Position numbers and translations under genes: made by a program. From Methanocatella intestini (GTDB taxonomy: Archaea; Methanobacteriota; Methanobacteria; Methanobacteriales; Methanobacteriaceae): DNA of 64,000 nt. Shown here piece after piece: positions 25,748-35,085 of the stretch (its first letter is position 1; each line of letters opens with the position of its first letter). The notes beneath the pieces are model-generated. The model made no database searches. It saw only the letters and a list, made by a program, of their open reading frames with translations, and was not told the DNA's origin. The stretch is from assembly GCF_002252585.1 (NCBI RefSeq), contig NZ_NQLD01000012.1; one strand, written 5' to 3'.

Positions 25748-27499
25748 CTAATGATAATAATCATAAACATTAGCAGCTGCTTTCTTATTCATACCTTTTA
25801 TTTTAGCTAATTCATCAACAGAAGCATTTTTAACATTGTCAATAGTTCCAAATTCCTTTAAAATATTAATCTTACGTTTTTTACCAATGCCAGGAATATC
25901 ATCTAATGAAGATTCACTTATATTATCACTTCTTAATTTTCTATGGTATGTGATTGCAAATCTGTGAGATTCATCTCTAACCTGCTGAAGCAAATGCAAA
26001 GCTTTATTATTTTTAGGAATAATAATTGGCCGTTTAGAATTAGGAATATAAATTTCTTCAAATTCCTTAGCTAGCCCAATAATAGGAATGTGGGCCAAAT
26101 TAAGCTCATCTAAAACCTCACAAGCCATACCTAACTGACCTTTACCACCATCAATAACAATTAAATCAGGCTCTTCATCTGTGTCAATCATTTTTAAACG
26201 ACGTGTTAACAATTCTTTCATCATAGCAAAATCATTAGGTCCCGGAGTTTCAATTTTAAAACGTTTATATTTCTTTTTATTTGGTTTCGCATTTTTAAAA
26301 GAAACTTTTGAACCAACAGCAAATTTACCTGAAATATTACTTATATCATAACCCTCAATAATTCTTGGAAGTTTATCAAGCTTCAGATACTTTTTAAGTT
26401 CGATCAATGAATTTTCCATAGCTTTCTTCTGATGCTTGATAATTTCAGCATTTTTTTGAGCCATATTAACAAGTCTGAGCTTTACACCTTTCATAGGCAC
26501 TTTAATATAAACTTTATTACCTCTTAAGTCACCTAACCATTCTTCAAGCAATTCAGCATCATCAATAGGTTCATTTAAAAGAATCTGTTTTGGAATATGG
26601 CGATTAAATCCATAATATTGCTGAATAAATGCAAATAATATTTCAGAATTTGATTCGTATTGTGATCCGCTCATTAAAAAGTCATCACGCCCAACAATTT
26701 TACCGTTTCTGATAGGCATTATAATAACTACAACTTCGTTATCATTAGGAGCAATAGCTATTACATCCTGATCCAAATCATCATCTACCAAATCAACAAA
26801 CTGCTTTTCCATAATTTCTTCAATGGAAGTTATCTGATCTCTTAAAACAGCTGCCTTTTCAAACTGCTCATTTTCAGCTGCCTTCGCCATTTCTTTTTTA
26901 AGATTTTTAACAATGACAGAATACTTTCCCTGAAAAAACAAATCAATTTTACTGATTATTTCATCATACTCCTCTTTTGAAATTTCACCGGAACATGGAG
27001 CATAACATAAATCAATCTGAGAATTTAAGCAAGGCCCATCCATATTTCGACAAGTTCTAATTTTAAATAATGATTTTAAGAATTTTACTGTCTTTTTAAC
27101 AGAAGTTACATCTGTAAATGGGCCATAATATATTCCGTTTTTTGTAATGTTTCTTGTGATAATTAACCTTGGATATTTCTCAGTTGTAATTTTAACATAA
27201 GGATATCTTTTATCATCCTTAAGCTGTATATTATACCTTGGACGATGTTTTTTAATAAGATTAGCTTCTAATATAAGAGCTTCCTTTTCAGAATTAGTTA
27301 CAATATATTCCAAACTGTCAAAATGACTCATTAAAATTTGAGTTTTGGGCCTGTCCAGTTTTTCTCTGAAATAAGACCTGACTCTGTTAATAAGGTTTTT
27401 AGCTTTGCCAATGTAAATAATTTCATCATTGGCATCTCTCATTATATAAACACCCGGTTTTTTAGGTAAATTTTCCGGAGATTTAACTTTTGTTGACAT
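25748..27499 (-). CDS. uvrC: UvrABC excinuclease subunit C
   Basis: A 583-residue nucleotide excision repair nuclease that makes both incisions around a lesion marked by UvrAB. The GIY-YIG domain is at residues 12-90 (KPGVYIMRD, IIYIGKAKNLINRVRSYF). A UVR motif lies near 200 (EKAAVLRDQI). The RNase H-like nuclease domain holds Asp residues in GYDISNISGK and DLIVIDGGKGQL, and helix-hairpin-helix motifs are at the C-terminus (DDIPGIGKKRKINILKEFG). It begins 10 bases after the giant helicase gene and shares its transcription direction. Full length. Confidence 0.95.
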   Translation of the reverse strand: MSTKVKSPENLPKKPGVYIMRDANDEIIYIGKAKNLINRVRSYFREKLDRPKTQILMSHFDSLEYIVTNSEKEALILEANLIKKHRPRYNIQLKDDKRYPYVKITTEKYPRLIITRNITKNGIYYGPFTDVTSVKKTVKFLKSLFKIRTCRNMDGPCLNSQIDLCYAPCSGEISKEEYDEIISKIDLFFQGKYSVIVKNLKKEMAKAAENEQFEKAAVLRDQITSIEEIMEKQFVDLVDDDLDQDVIAIAPNDNEVVVIIMPIRNGKIVGRDDFLMSGSQYESNSEILFAFIQQYYGFNRHIPKQILLNEPIDDAELLEEWLGDLRGNKVYIKVPMKGVKLRLVNMAQKNAEIIKHQKKAMENSLIELKKYLKLDKLPRIIEGYDISNISGKFAVGSKVSFKNAKPNKKKYKRFKIETPGPNDFAMMKELLTRRLKMIDTDEEPDLIVIDGGKGQLGMACEVLDELNLAHIPIIGLAKEFEEIYIPNSKRPIIIPKNNKALHLLQQVRDESHRFAITYHRKLRSDNISESSLDDIPGIGKKRKINILKEFGTIDNVKNASVDELAKIKGMNKKAAANVYDYYH

Positions 27500-27508
27500 G
27501 ATTTTACA

Positions 27509-30500
27509 CTATTTTAACTCAAGAGTATCATTATCTAACTTGACTTTATTATCAGCTATCATTAAATCTAAAACACTGTTAATTTTATTAGCTGTCTTTT
27601 TGGAAGTTGATTTAAATCCAAAATTCCTTGAAACTTCTTTTGGTAATGTTTTTGCAGAGATTGATTGTTTATGAACTAAAATTCTTTCAATATTTTTAGC
27701 TATTTCCTCATCAGAAATTAAATCAATATTAGGTTTATGTCTTTTTCTGATGCATACATCATTGCTTGCAGAATCATATAAAAAGTCACCAATTTTAATA
27801 ATGTTTCCCGCATCTTCAGATGCACTAATAGCACCATTAACTGCTTTTTTCAAATTAGCACCAGCTCTTTTAATATTACAGCTGTCTTTAACTCTTTTAA
27901 TAACTTCACTAACATGAACTGGACCTTCTATTCTTACAATTTTATCAATAGACTTAGCTACTTCTTCACTGGACTTTTTAAATAAATCCTCCTGTGATGT
28001 TAAACCAATATCTTCAGCCTGTTTATACTCTGCAATTTCATCTTTAAGTTTGACTTTTCCTGGAAGTTTTTTATCATCAAATGCTTTTAATGTATTGTTA
28101 TTTTTAAATCTTTCCTTTTCAATTTCAACATAATCTTCATTAGCTGTTTGAATAATATCTTCCAAAGCTTGATCTTGCATTTGCTGTCTTCTTTTCTCTT
28201 CATGAATCGGAATAATAACATTTTCATCACTAGCTATTTCTTTTTTAAGTGCTTCCATCAATTTTTCCTGTTCATATCTTTTTTCTTCAGCTTCAGCAAA
28301 AGTTAATTCTTCTGTTTCATCATTGGAAAAGACATACTCATCTTCATCATGTTCAGGAGTTATATAATCATCTGGATTATATTCTTCAGTTCTGTCAATT
28401 ACAGCTACATATTCTGCAGGTGTTGGATTTTCAATTTCTTTTAATGATTTATTAATATATTTTACTTCATTTTTTAAATCAACAAGAGAATCTTTAACAG
28501 ATTTGTTTTTATTATCATTTGTTTTATGGTAAACATTGTTCTTTTTAAGAGGATTGGTAATGCCACTTACTCCCTGATAATAATCATCTTGATTAACTGA
28601 TGTAGATGTAGTTGATGTTTCCTGTGAAATATTATCATCCTGTTGAGTATACTGATTTTCATCATCATAATCTTGATAATTATCTTTATCAATTATATTT
28701 ACTTCAATGTCTTTTTCATTATTAATATCTGAAATTACTTCTTCAAAAGCATTAGCTACAATATCAGAAGCTACATTATGAATATCTTCATCATCTAAAT
28801 CTACATTAGATTTAAATTTTAGATTTTCATATAATTTCTCACCATCCTGTGAATTTTCATCAATAATTTCAGGTTCTACAACATACTCGTCCTTAGGAGT
28901 TGGCCTATGTAACTTAGGATTTTCATTCTCCATTATTTCACCACCTACAGTTTCAATTTCCTCTTTTTCCAATTTAGATTTACCAATAATCGCACTAGCT
29001 ATTGTTCCATGTTCTTTATTTTCCAATCTTTCATTATCAAAGAAAATACTTTTAATAGAATTATTTTTAGATTTCTTATTATCTGATTTTATAGGATTTA
29101 CTTCTTCATCAAAAGATTCATTAACCTCTTCTTTAGATTTTAACTCGTCCTCTTTAGAATCAATATCATCATTATCACGATTAATATCTTCTTTAGGTTC
29201 TGAAGCTTTTAATTCCTCTTCTTTATCATTATCACTATTTTTAGCATTAACTTTTACATTTTCTGCTTTTTCTTCAGGTTTTGAATCAATTTTATCATTT
29301 TTAAGATCTAATTCATCTTCATTTTCAATATTTTTACTAAATTTAATATCATTTATTTTTTCAGTATTTTTACCTGCATTTTTCTTTTTAGATTTGAAAA
29401 TTGAACTAATACCAAAACCTTTTGATAAAGATTTTTTAGATTTATTTTTATCTTTAATATCTTTAGTTTCATCATTTATAGACTCTTGAGAACTTTCTTC
29501 TTTAACTTCAGAGAAATCTTCTTTTTTAGATTTTAAAGAATCATCATCTTCCCCAGAAGAAACAACCCCAACATCAGAAACTACACTCTCCTCAAATTCA
29601 GAATCATCATCTTCCTCAGAAGAAACAACCCCAACATCAGAAACTACACTCTCCTCAAATTCAGAATCATCATCTTCCTCAGGAAGAATAACCTCAACAT
29701 CAGAAACTTCATCTTCTCCAGATTCAGATTCAGTACTATTTCCTTCAAATAAATAATCATCATCTTCAACATCCGAAGAATCATTTTTATTTTCATTAAA
29801 TTCCAAATCCTCTTCAGGAGGAATAACTTCAATATTTTCATCCTCACCAATATCAGAAGTTGATTTTTCATTTTCTTTTTGTTCTTCAAGCTCCTTTTGT
29901 TTTGCAAGACGTAATTCTTCAGCTAATTTTTCAGCTTCTTTTTTCCTTTTTTCAGCCAGTTTTTTAGCTTCTTCAGATTTGCGTTTTTCTTCTTCACGTG
30001 TTTCTTTAATAGCTATTTCAACAGCTTCAAGTAATCTTTTACGTCCCAAATCCCTATTTCTATACCAATCTGTAGACCATAAATGATAAAGTTTCCATCC
30101 AAGACCTTTTAGAACCTGTTCTCTTAACCTATCTCTATCTCTAGCTACTTTACTTGATGCATACATTTTTCCGTCAGTTGTAATTCCCAAAATATACTTT
30201 CCGGGATTTTCATCATCAACAATAGCCAAATCCACTCTAAATCCTGCACATCCAATTTGTTTATCTACTGTATAACCGTTTTCAGCTAAAAAACTGGCAA
30301 TTGCATCTTCAAATGGTTCACTGGACTGTTGAGTTATTTGTGATGCTCCTAAAGTCAAATTCTCCGCATATGACAGGAATTCTTTTAGAGCTTTTACACC
30401 ATATGGTGGATTTGCTGTTAAATGCATATCATAAGCTTTAAAGTTGGAAAATACTACACATTTTTCCCTTGCACGTGTAATTAATACATTTAACCTTCTT

Positions 30501-33500
30501 TCCCCACCATCCTGATTTAATGGACCGAAATTTAGAGACATTTTTCCTGCTTGGTCATGACCATATCCTACACTGATTAAGATAACATCTCTTTCATCCC
30601 CCTGTATTGTTTCAAGGTTTTTAACAAAGAAACGTTCATCTTTATTTTCTGAGAATAATGGCTCTAATTCCGGACGGTTTTTACGTTCAATTTCCAGTTC
30701 TTCAAGAATTGCATTTTTTTGAGCAACAGAAAATGTTCCAACACCTAAGCTTTTAGTATCTCCATACTTATCAAAATGATTGAAAATTTCATTTACAACA
30801 TCACGGGCTTCCAGATGGTTTGCAGATGATGAACCTCTATCATAAACAGTATTTGGATTATAATGGAATTTTAATCCCAGTTCCGGATCATCATGGGACG
30901 GAGAAGGATATACCAACAACTCATTATTATAGAATTCTTTATTTGAAACAGAAATTAAAGATTCATGACGACTTCTATAATGCCATTTAAGCATTTTAAC
31001 AGGGAATGACAATTTACATAAATGCAATATGCTCTCCATATCCAAGGAAGTAGCTACCTCTTCTTCACTTTCACCGGTTGCCATTTGGTCAAAGAAGGAT
31101 GTTGGAGGTAACTGCTGAGTATCTCCCATTACAACTGCAGTTTTGCCTCTCATAAATGCACCTAATGCATCTTCAGGTTTAACTTGACTTGCTTCATCAA
31201 AAATAACAACATCAAACTGCAATTCTTCATTTGTAGGGTCAAGATACTGTGCAACAGATAACGGACTCATCATAAAACATGGTTTTATCCTTTTAATGAT
31301 TCCTCCAGCTTTTTCCAATAATTTTCTAACTGGCAGATGCCCACTTTTTCTTGTAAATTCTCCGGCTAATATTTTAGCTTCCGGATTTTCAGTAGCTCCA
31401 AATATTTGTGGAATATTATTATTTAACTTTTGGAAAATTCTTTTACGATTCAGGGATAATATTTTTTTATCTAAATCTTCAAACTCTTTTATTCTATTTT
31501 CATGTAATTCTCCAATAAATGTAGCCAGTTCCTGATTTTCAACAAATAAAATATTTAATAATGAATCTGCAAAGTTTCCCTGAACCAGTGCTTTAACATC
31601 ATCTTTTTTAATGTCTCTTCTTTCAATTGAATCAATAAACTGTTCAGAATCTGTTCCTTTACAAGCATTTTTAGTATTTAAATATTGTGACCATAAATGA
31701 AGACTGGATAATTGTCCTCTCCAGTTATATAATTGTTCCTGCCATTTTTCAAAAGCAACATCTCCAGTATCCCTTTTAAAAATCAGTTTACTTCTAGGGT
31801 TTAATTTAGATTCTAATTTTTTAAGCTCACTTTCAAATAAATTTCCGGATTCAATGTATTCAGTCAAATCCTCTTTAGGATTTATACTAAACATATCTTT
31901 AGATAAAATATCAATAGTGTTTTGTGAAAAGATTCCGTCACGGGTTAAAGCTACGAATTCATTCATCCATTTTGCTATTTCTTTTAAATCATTAATGTTT
32001 GCACCTAAATGCCAATAATCACCATAATATTTACGAGCTAATGATTTATTAGCATCCAATTGATTTTTAATAAGAATTACCTGTTTTGCCTGTTCCAAAT
32101 CAAATATAACATCTTCTGGAGATTTAGGAACTGGACCTTGATAATATCTTTCAACTAACTCAATGTGAGGTTTATTACCGAATAATCTGGATAATTTCTT
32201 ATGAGCACTTTCTTGAACCTGTCCAATCAGTCTGTCAATATCTGCAGAAAATATGCCTGAATTAAATTTGTCTAATGATTTAGCTGCTTTTTGATATTTA
32301 TCCAATTCTTTTATTAACCTATAAGCATCATCATTGTTATTATTCCAGGCTCCTGATTTTAATATGTCACCATCAATCAATTCAGAATTTTTAGAACTGA
32401 TTATATCAAATGCTGAAAGAGACTTTTCAAATTCATTAAGTGTCTCTGGTTTTTTGATACCATAAATATCATAAACTCTTCCCCTTTCAACTAAAAAGTC
32501 ATCTAAAGCATGTAATGTATCATTAATTAATTGCTCGATTTCCCTTAAATCTGCAGGAAGTAAACTTTTTGGAGCACATTTACTCCATGGATTTTCCTTA
32601 GAAATTGTCTGATATAACTCAGCCAGGTTTTCTAAAGATATAGTTATGTCATCCAAATCTTTTAAAGTTAAAGTTTCAGGATGAGAAAACCTAACTAATG
32701 GAATTATACGGTTACTTCTTGAAAAATGCTCATCAGCTGCTTCTTTTAAACCATATAACTGAAATGCAGATAATTGAACCTCATACAATGGTTTATGAAT
32801 AATTTCTGCATAATCATCAAGCTGCTGTCTTAATGTTTCAAGCTTTCTTATAGTCTGATCTATATTCATTGGTTCCTGAGATCTTACTGTTGTAGCTTTT
32901 TCCAAATCTTTCAAGAATTTTTTACGCCTTGTTTTATGTGAATGCAATTCCAATATAAACTTACCTAATCCGACACCTGTTAATCTGTCTTTTACTACAT
33001 CTAAAGCAGCCATTTTTTCACTGACAAATAAAACAGATTTTCCTTCAGCAAGAAGCTCAGCTATTAAATTTACAATTGTCTGAGATTTACCAGTTCCAGG
33101 AGGTCCTTCTACAACTAAATTTCTTCCGACTTTAACATCCTGAATAGCTGCAATCTGTGAAGAATCAGCATCTAAAACCTGATACATTTTAGAGTATTCT
33201 AATTGGGAATCAATGTCTTCTTCCTTAAATGCCTCTTTATCATTAATACTTGGATTAAATATAGCTTGTATTAACTCATTTTTAGTTAAATCCACATTAT
33301 TTTCCCATGCTTCAGGATTTAAATCATTATACATTACAAACTTGGTAAAACTAAAGAAACCTAAAGCTATATTAGTATTAACTTTCCATTCATTCATTCC
33401 TCTAACAGAATCCCTAACTTCTCTTAAATAATGGTCAATAGCTTCACCATATTTTTTAAATTCAAAATCCGGAAAATCAATACCGTTTTCTTTTAATTTA

Positions 33501-34051
33501 GCTTTAATAGATATATTTGTTTGAATATCTTCTCCTGTCCACTCTAAATTAAATGATTTACCTACTTTTTTACGCTCCATTGCAACTGGAATAAGAACTA
33601 ATGGAGCATGATTTACCTGTTTTGGTTTGGTATTATCTCTCCATTCTAAAAATCCGACAGCCAAATAAAGAATATTATAACCTTGTTCCTGCAACATTGT
33701 TTTAGCTTGGTTATTAATATAAAACAATCTTTTTTGAAGTTCATTAGGAGTTAAATCTGTAGATAATGTTTTATCTCCATCAGTGAACCTTGAAAGATCA
33801 AATGGAGCATGATCCCAAATTGAAAATCCTGATTTTTCCTCTTTTTTCTCTTTTTTATTAGCTACAAAATACATTTTATTATTTTGCAAAACTAATGTCT
33901 GATAAATGTTAATTGGTGATTGATTTGAAATAGTAATTGTTCTGGCTCTGGTTTTAAAATTAAGAAGCTGATTTCTTAAAGTTAAATCTAAAAGTTCATT
34001 ACGTAAGTTTTCAAACTCCTTTTTGATTTTATCTGATGAATTATTTAACAT
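27509..34051 (-). CDS. Giant DUF4011-SF1 helicase-nuclease-DUF3320 protein (Hhe-like)
   Basis: A 2180-residue protein. DUF4011-type N-terminal region about 10-240. SF1 helicase: Walker A GPPGTGKS at 316-323, motif II FDEAS near 950, GDTQQLPP near 980, VLITRARE near 1190. A Vsr/MTES_1575-like endonuclease domain is at about 1245-1345 (PFEDAIASFLAENGY, FRVDLAI, ARDRDRLREQVLKGLGW). Then comes about 600 residues of acidic, low-complexity sequence with 21-residue tandem repeats, and a DUF3320-type winged-helix end (about 2010-2180). The same domain order occurs in the Hhe antiviral protein reported in bacteria. In the nuclease the usual I-E-x-D-G and Y-H-S motifs read ITTDG and YAS, so catalysis may be lost. 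uvrC follows by 10 bases. Confidence 0.85.
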   Translation of the reverse strand: MLNNSSDKIKKEFENLRNELLDLTLRNQLLNFKTRARTITISNQSPINIYQTLVLQNNKMYFVANKKEKKEEKSGFSIWDHAPFDLSRFTDGDKTLSTDLTPNELQKRLFYINNQAKTMLQEQGYNILYLAVGFLEWRDNTKPKQVNHAPLVLIPVAMERKKVGKSFNLEWTGEDIQTNISIKAKLKENGIDFPDFEFKKYGEAIDHYLREVRDSVRGMNEWKVNTNIALGFFSFTKFVMYNDLNPEAWENNVDLTKNELIQAIFNPSINDKEAFKEEDIDSQLEYSKMYQVLDADSSQIAAIQDVKVGRNLVVEGPPGTGKSQTIVNLIAELLAEGKSVLFVSEKMAALDVVKDRLTGVGLGKFILELHSHKTRRKKFLKDLEKATTVRSQEPMNIDQTIRKLETLRQQLDDYAEIIHKPLYEVQLSAFQLYGLKEAADEHFSRSNRIIPLVRFSHPETLTLKDLDDITISLENLAELYQTISKENPWSKCAPKSLLPADLREIEQLINDTLHALDDFLVERGRVYDIYGIKKPETLNEFEKSLSAFDIISSKNSELIDGDILKSGAWNNNNDDAYRLIKELDKYQKAAKSLDKFNSGIFSADIDRLIGQVQESAHKKLSRLFGNKPHIELVERYYQGPVPKSPEDVIFDLEQAKQVILIKNQLDANKSLARKYYGDYWHLGANINDLKEIAKWMNEFVALTRDGIFSQNTIDILSKDMFSINPKEDLTEYIESGNLFESELKKLESKLNPRSKLIFKRDTGDVAFEKWQEQLYNWRGQLSSLHLWSQYLNTKNACKGTDSEQFIDSIERRDIKKDDVKALVQGNFADSLLNILFVENQELATFIGELHENRIKEFEDLDKKILSLNRKRIFQKLNNNIPQIFGATENPEAKILAGEFTRKSGHLPVRKLLEKAGGIIKRIKPCFMMSPLSVAQYLDPTNEELQFDVVIFDEASQVKPEDALGAFMRGKTAVVMGDTQQLPPTSFFDQMATGESEEEVATSLDMESILHLCKLSFPVKMLKWHYRSRHESLISVSNKEFYNNELLVYPSPSHDDPELGLKFHYNPNTVYDRGSSSANHLEARDVVNEIFNHFDKYGDTKSLGVGTFSVAQKNAILEELEIERKNRPELEPLFSENKDERFFVKNLETIQGDERDVILISVGYGHDQAGKMSLNFGPLNQDGGERRLNVLITRAREKCVVFSNFKAYDMHLTANPPYGVKALKEFLSYAENLTLGASQITQQSSEPFEDAIASFLAENGYTVDKQIGCAGFRVDLAIVDDENPGKYILGITTDGKMYASSKVARDRDRLREQVLKGLGWKLYHLWSTDWYRNRDLGRKRLLEAVEIAIKETREEEKRKSEEAKKLAEKRKKEAEKLAEELRLAKQKELEEQKENEKSTSDIGEDENIEVIPPEEDLEFNENKNDSSDVEDDDYLFEGNSTESESGEDEVSDVEVILPEEDDDSEFEESVVSDVGVVSSEEDDDSEFEESVVSDVGVVSSGEDDDSLKSKKEDFSEVKEESSQESINDETKDIKDKNKSKKSLSKGFGISSIFKSKKKNAGKNTEKINDIKFSKNIENEDELDLKNDKIDSKPEEKAENVKVNAKNSDNDKEEELKASEPKEDINRDNDDIDSKEDELKSKEEVNESFDEEVNPIKSDNKKSKNNSIKSIFFDNERLENKEHGTIASAIIGKSKLEKEEIETVGGEIMENENPKLHRPTPKDEYVVEPEIIDENSQDGEKLYENLKFKSNVDLDDEDIHNVASDIVANAFEEVISDINNEKDIEVNIIDKDNYQDYDDENQYTQQDDNISQETSTTSTSVNQDDYYQGVSGITNPLKKNNVYHKTNDNKNKSVKDSLVDLKNEVKYINKSLKEIENPTPAEYVAVIDRTEEYNPDDYITPEHDEDEYVFSNDETEELTFAEAEEKRYEQEKLMEALKKEIASDENVIIPIHEEKRRQQMQDQALEDIIQTANEDYVEIEKERFKNNNTLKAFDDKKLPGKVKLKDEIAEYKQAEDIGLTSQEDLFKKSSEEVAKSIDKIVRIEGPVHVSEVIKRVKDSCNIKRAGANLKKAVNGAISASEDAGNIIKIGDFLYDSASNDVCIRKRHKPNIDLISDEEIAKNIERILVHKQSISAKTLPKEVSRNFGFKSTSKKTANKINSVLDLMIADNKVKLDNDTLELK
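29538..29726 (-). repeat. 63-bp tandem repeat in the acidic region of the helicase gene
   Basis: Two near-identical 63-base units (29538-29600, 29601-29663) and a diverged third (from 29664) encode 21-residue repeats of the type DDDSEFEESVVSDVGVVSSE. Unit length is a multiple of three, so copy-number change keeps the frame. Confidence 0.8.
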
Positions 34052-34213
34052 ATTGCCCCTTTATTATATAAACTAAAAAAATTCAGAAATCATATATAAT
34101 TATTTTTTCATTAATTAATAAAGTTTTCTAATTAAATAAAATTTAAATAAAAGCTTAAAAAAACAGATAATATTATTATAAATATATATAATCATAATAC
34201 AAGTAAATTAAAG

Positions 34214-35062
34214 TTATATTAAAGATTTGTACGGTCCAAATGACATTAATTTTTCACTAGCTATTAATGAAGCAAATTCTCCAGCTTCTTTTGGTGAATC
34301 TAAAAGCAATCTCTTTAGAATATAAGCTGCCATATATGTATCTCCACAGCCAGTAGCATCCATTATATTATCAACTTCTACAGCCTCAATTTTAATTTCA
34401 TCACTCTCAACAATAATTCTGGAACCATCACTGCCATTTGTAATTACAATTTCATCAATATCATACTTATTATAATTACCGTCATCAAATACAATTTTAG
34501 CTTCGCTTTCATCTAAAAATATACCTGTAACTCCATTTAAAATATCCTCTAAATCATTATACATTTCTAATTTAATTGAATAATTTTTATCATCAATTTT
34601 TTCATCTGGAAGACGTAAAAAACCCTGAACAGATAAATAAATTGGCACATTGAAAGTTTTTAGATAATCAACTGTTTCAACAGGAAAATCATTTCTATTT
34701 AGAGGATTTAAAATAAATGCATCAATTTCAAAAATATCATCTAAAACAAACTCCAGCTGATTTTTTAAAAGCGGAATATCTGCAAAATTAGTGTACTGTT
34801 TTCTAATATCCGAATTATCCCCTTCAGGATATTCATTAATAAAATAATGAGTATCATCTCCAACAATAGGAATTAAATTACCTAAATTTGGAAAGTCCTT
34901 AATTAAATCTAGATTATTAAAGTTTGCAACTGCAACATAATCCATATTAAACTCTTCAAAAACAAATGATTGAAAATAACTGGCTCCTCCAGCAGCAGAT
35001 GTCTTTGAATTTGAAGTAATGATTTGGTCTTGTGTTAGCGGACCAATAACCACAATTGTCAT
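34214..35062 (-). CDS. PfkB/ribokinase-family kinase
   Basis: A 282-residue cytosolic kinase. The PfkB motif 2 with the catalytic Asp is MDATGCGDTYMAAYI near residue 235; the N-terminal GPLTQDQIITSN and GGASYFQSF resemble PfkB motif 1. The family phosphorylates sugars, nucleosides or vitamin B6 compounds; the substrate cannot be read from sequence. It is encoded 23 bases downstream of pdxS, so a link to vitamin B6 or to pentose phosphates used by PdxS is possible but unproven. Confidence 0.85.
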   Translation of the reverse strand: MTIVVIGPLTQDQIITSNSKTSAAGGASYFQSFVFEEFNMDYVAVANFNNLDLIKDFPNLGNLIPIVGDDTHYFINEYPEGDNSDIRKQYTNFADIPLLKNQLEFVLDDIFEIDAFILNPLNRNDFPVETVDYLKTFNVPIYLSVQGFLRLPDEKIDDKNYSIKLEMYNDLEDILNGVTGIFLDESEAKIVFDDGNYNKYDIDEIVITNGSDGSRIIVESDEIKIEAVEVDNIMDATGCGDTYMAAYILKRLLLDSPKEAGEFASLIASEKLMSFGPYKSLI

Positions 35063-35085
35063 AAAAAAAAGTAAAAATAAGGAAT

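Noticed and set aside
29538..29726. 63-bp tandem repeats as a replication iteron or CRISPR
   Set aside because: They are in frame inside a long coding region and abut without spacers.
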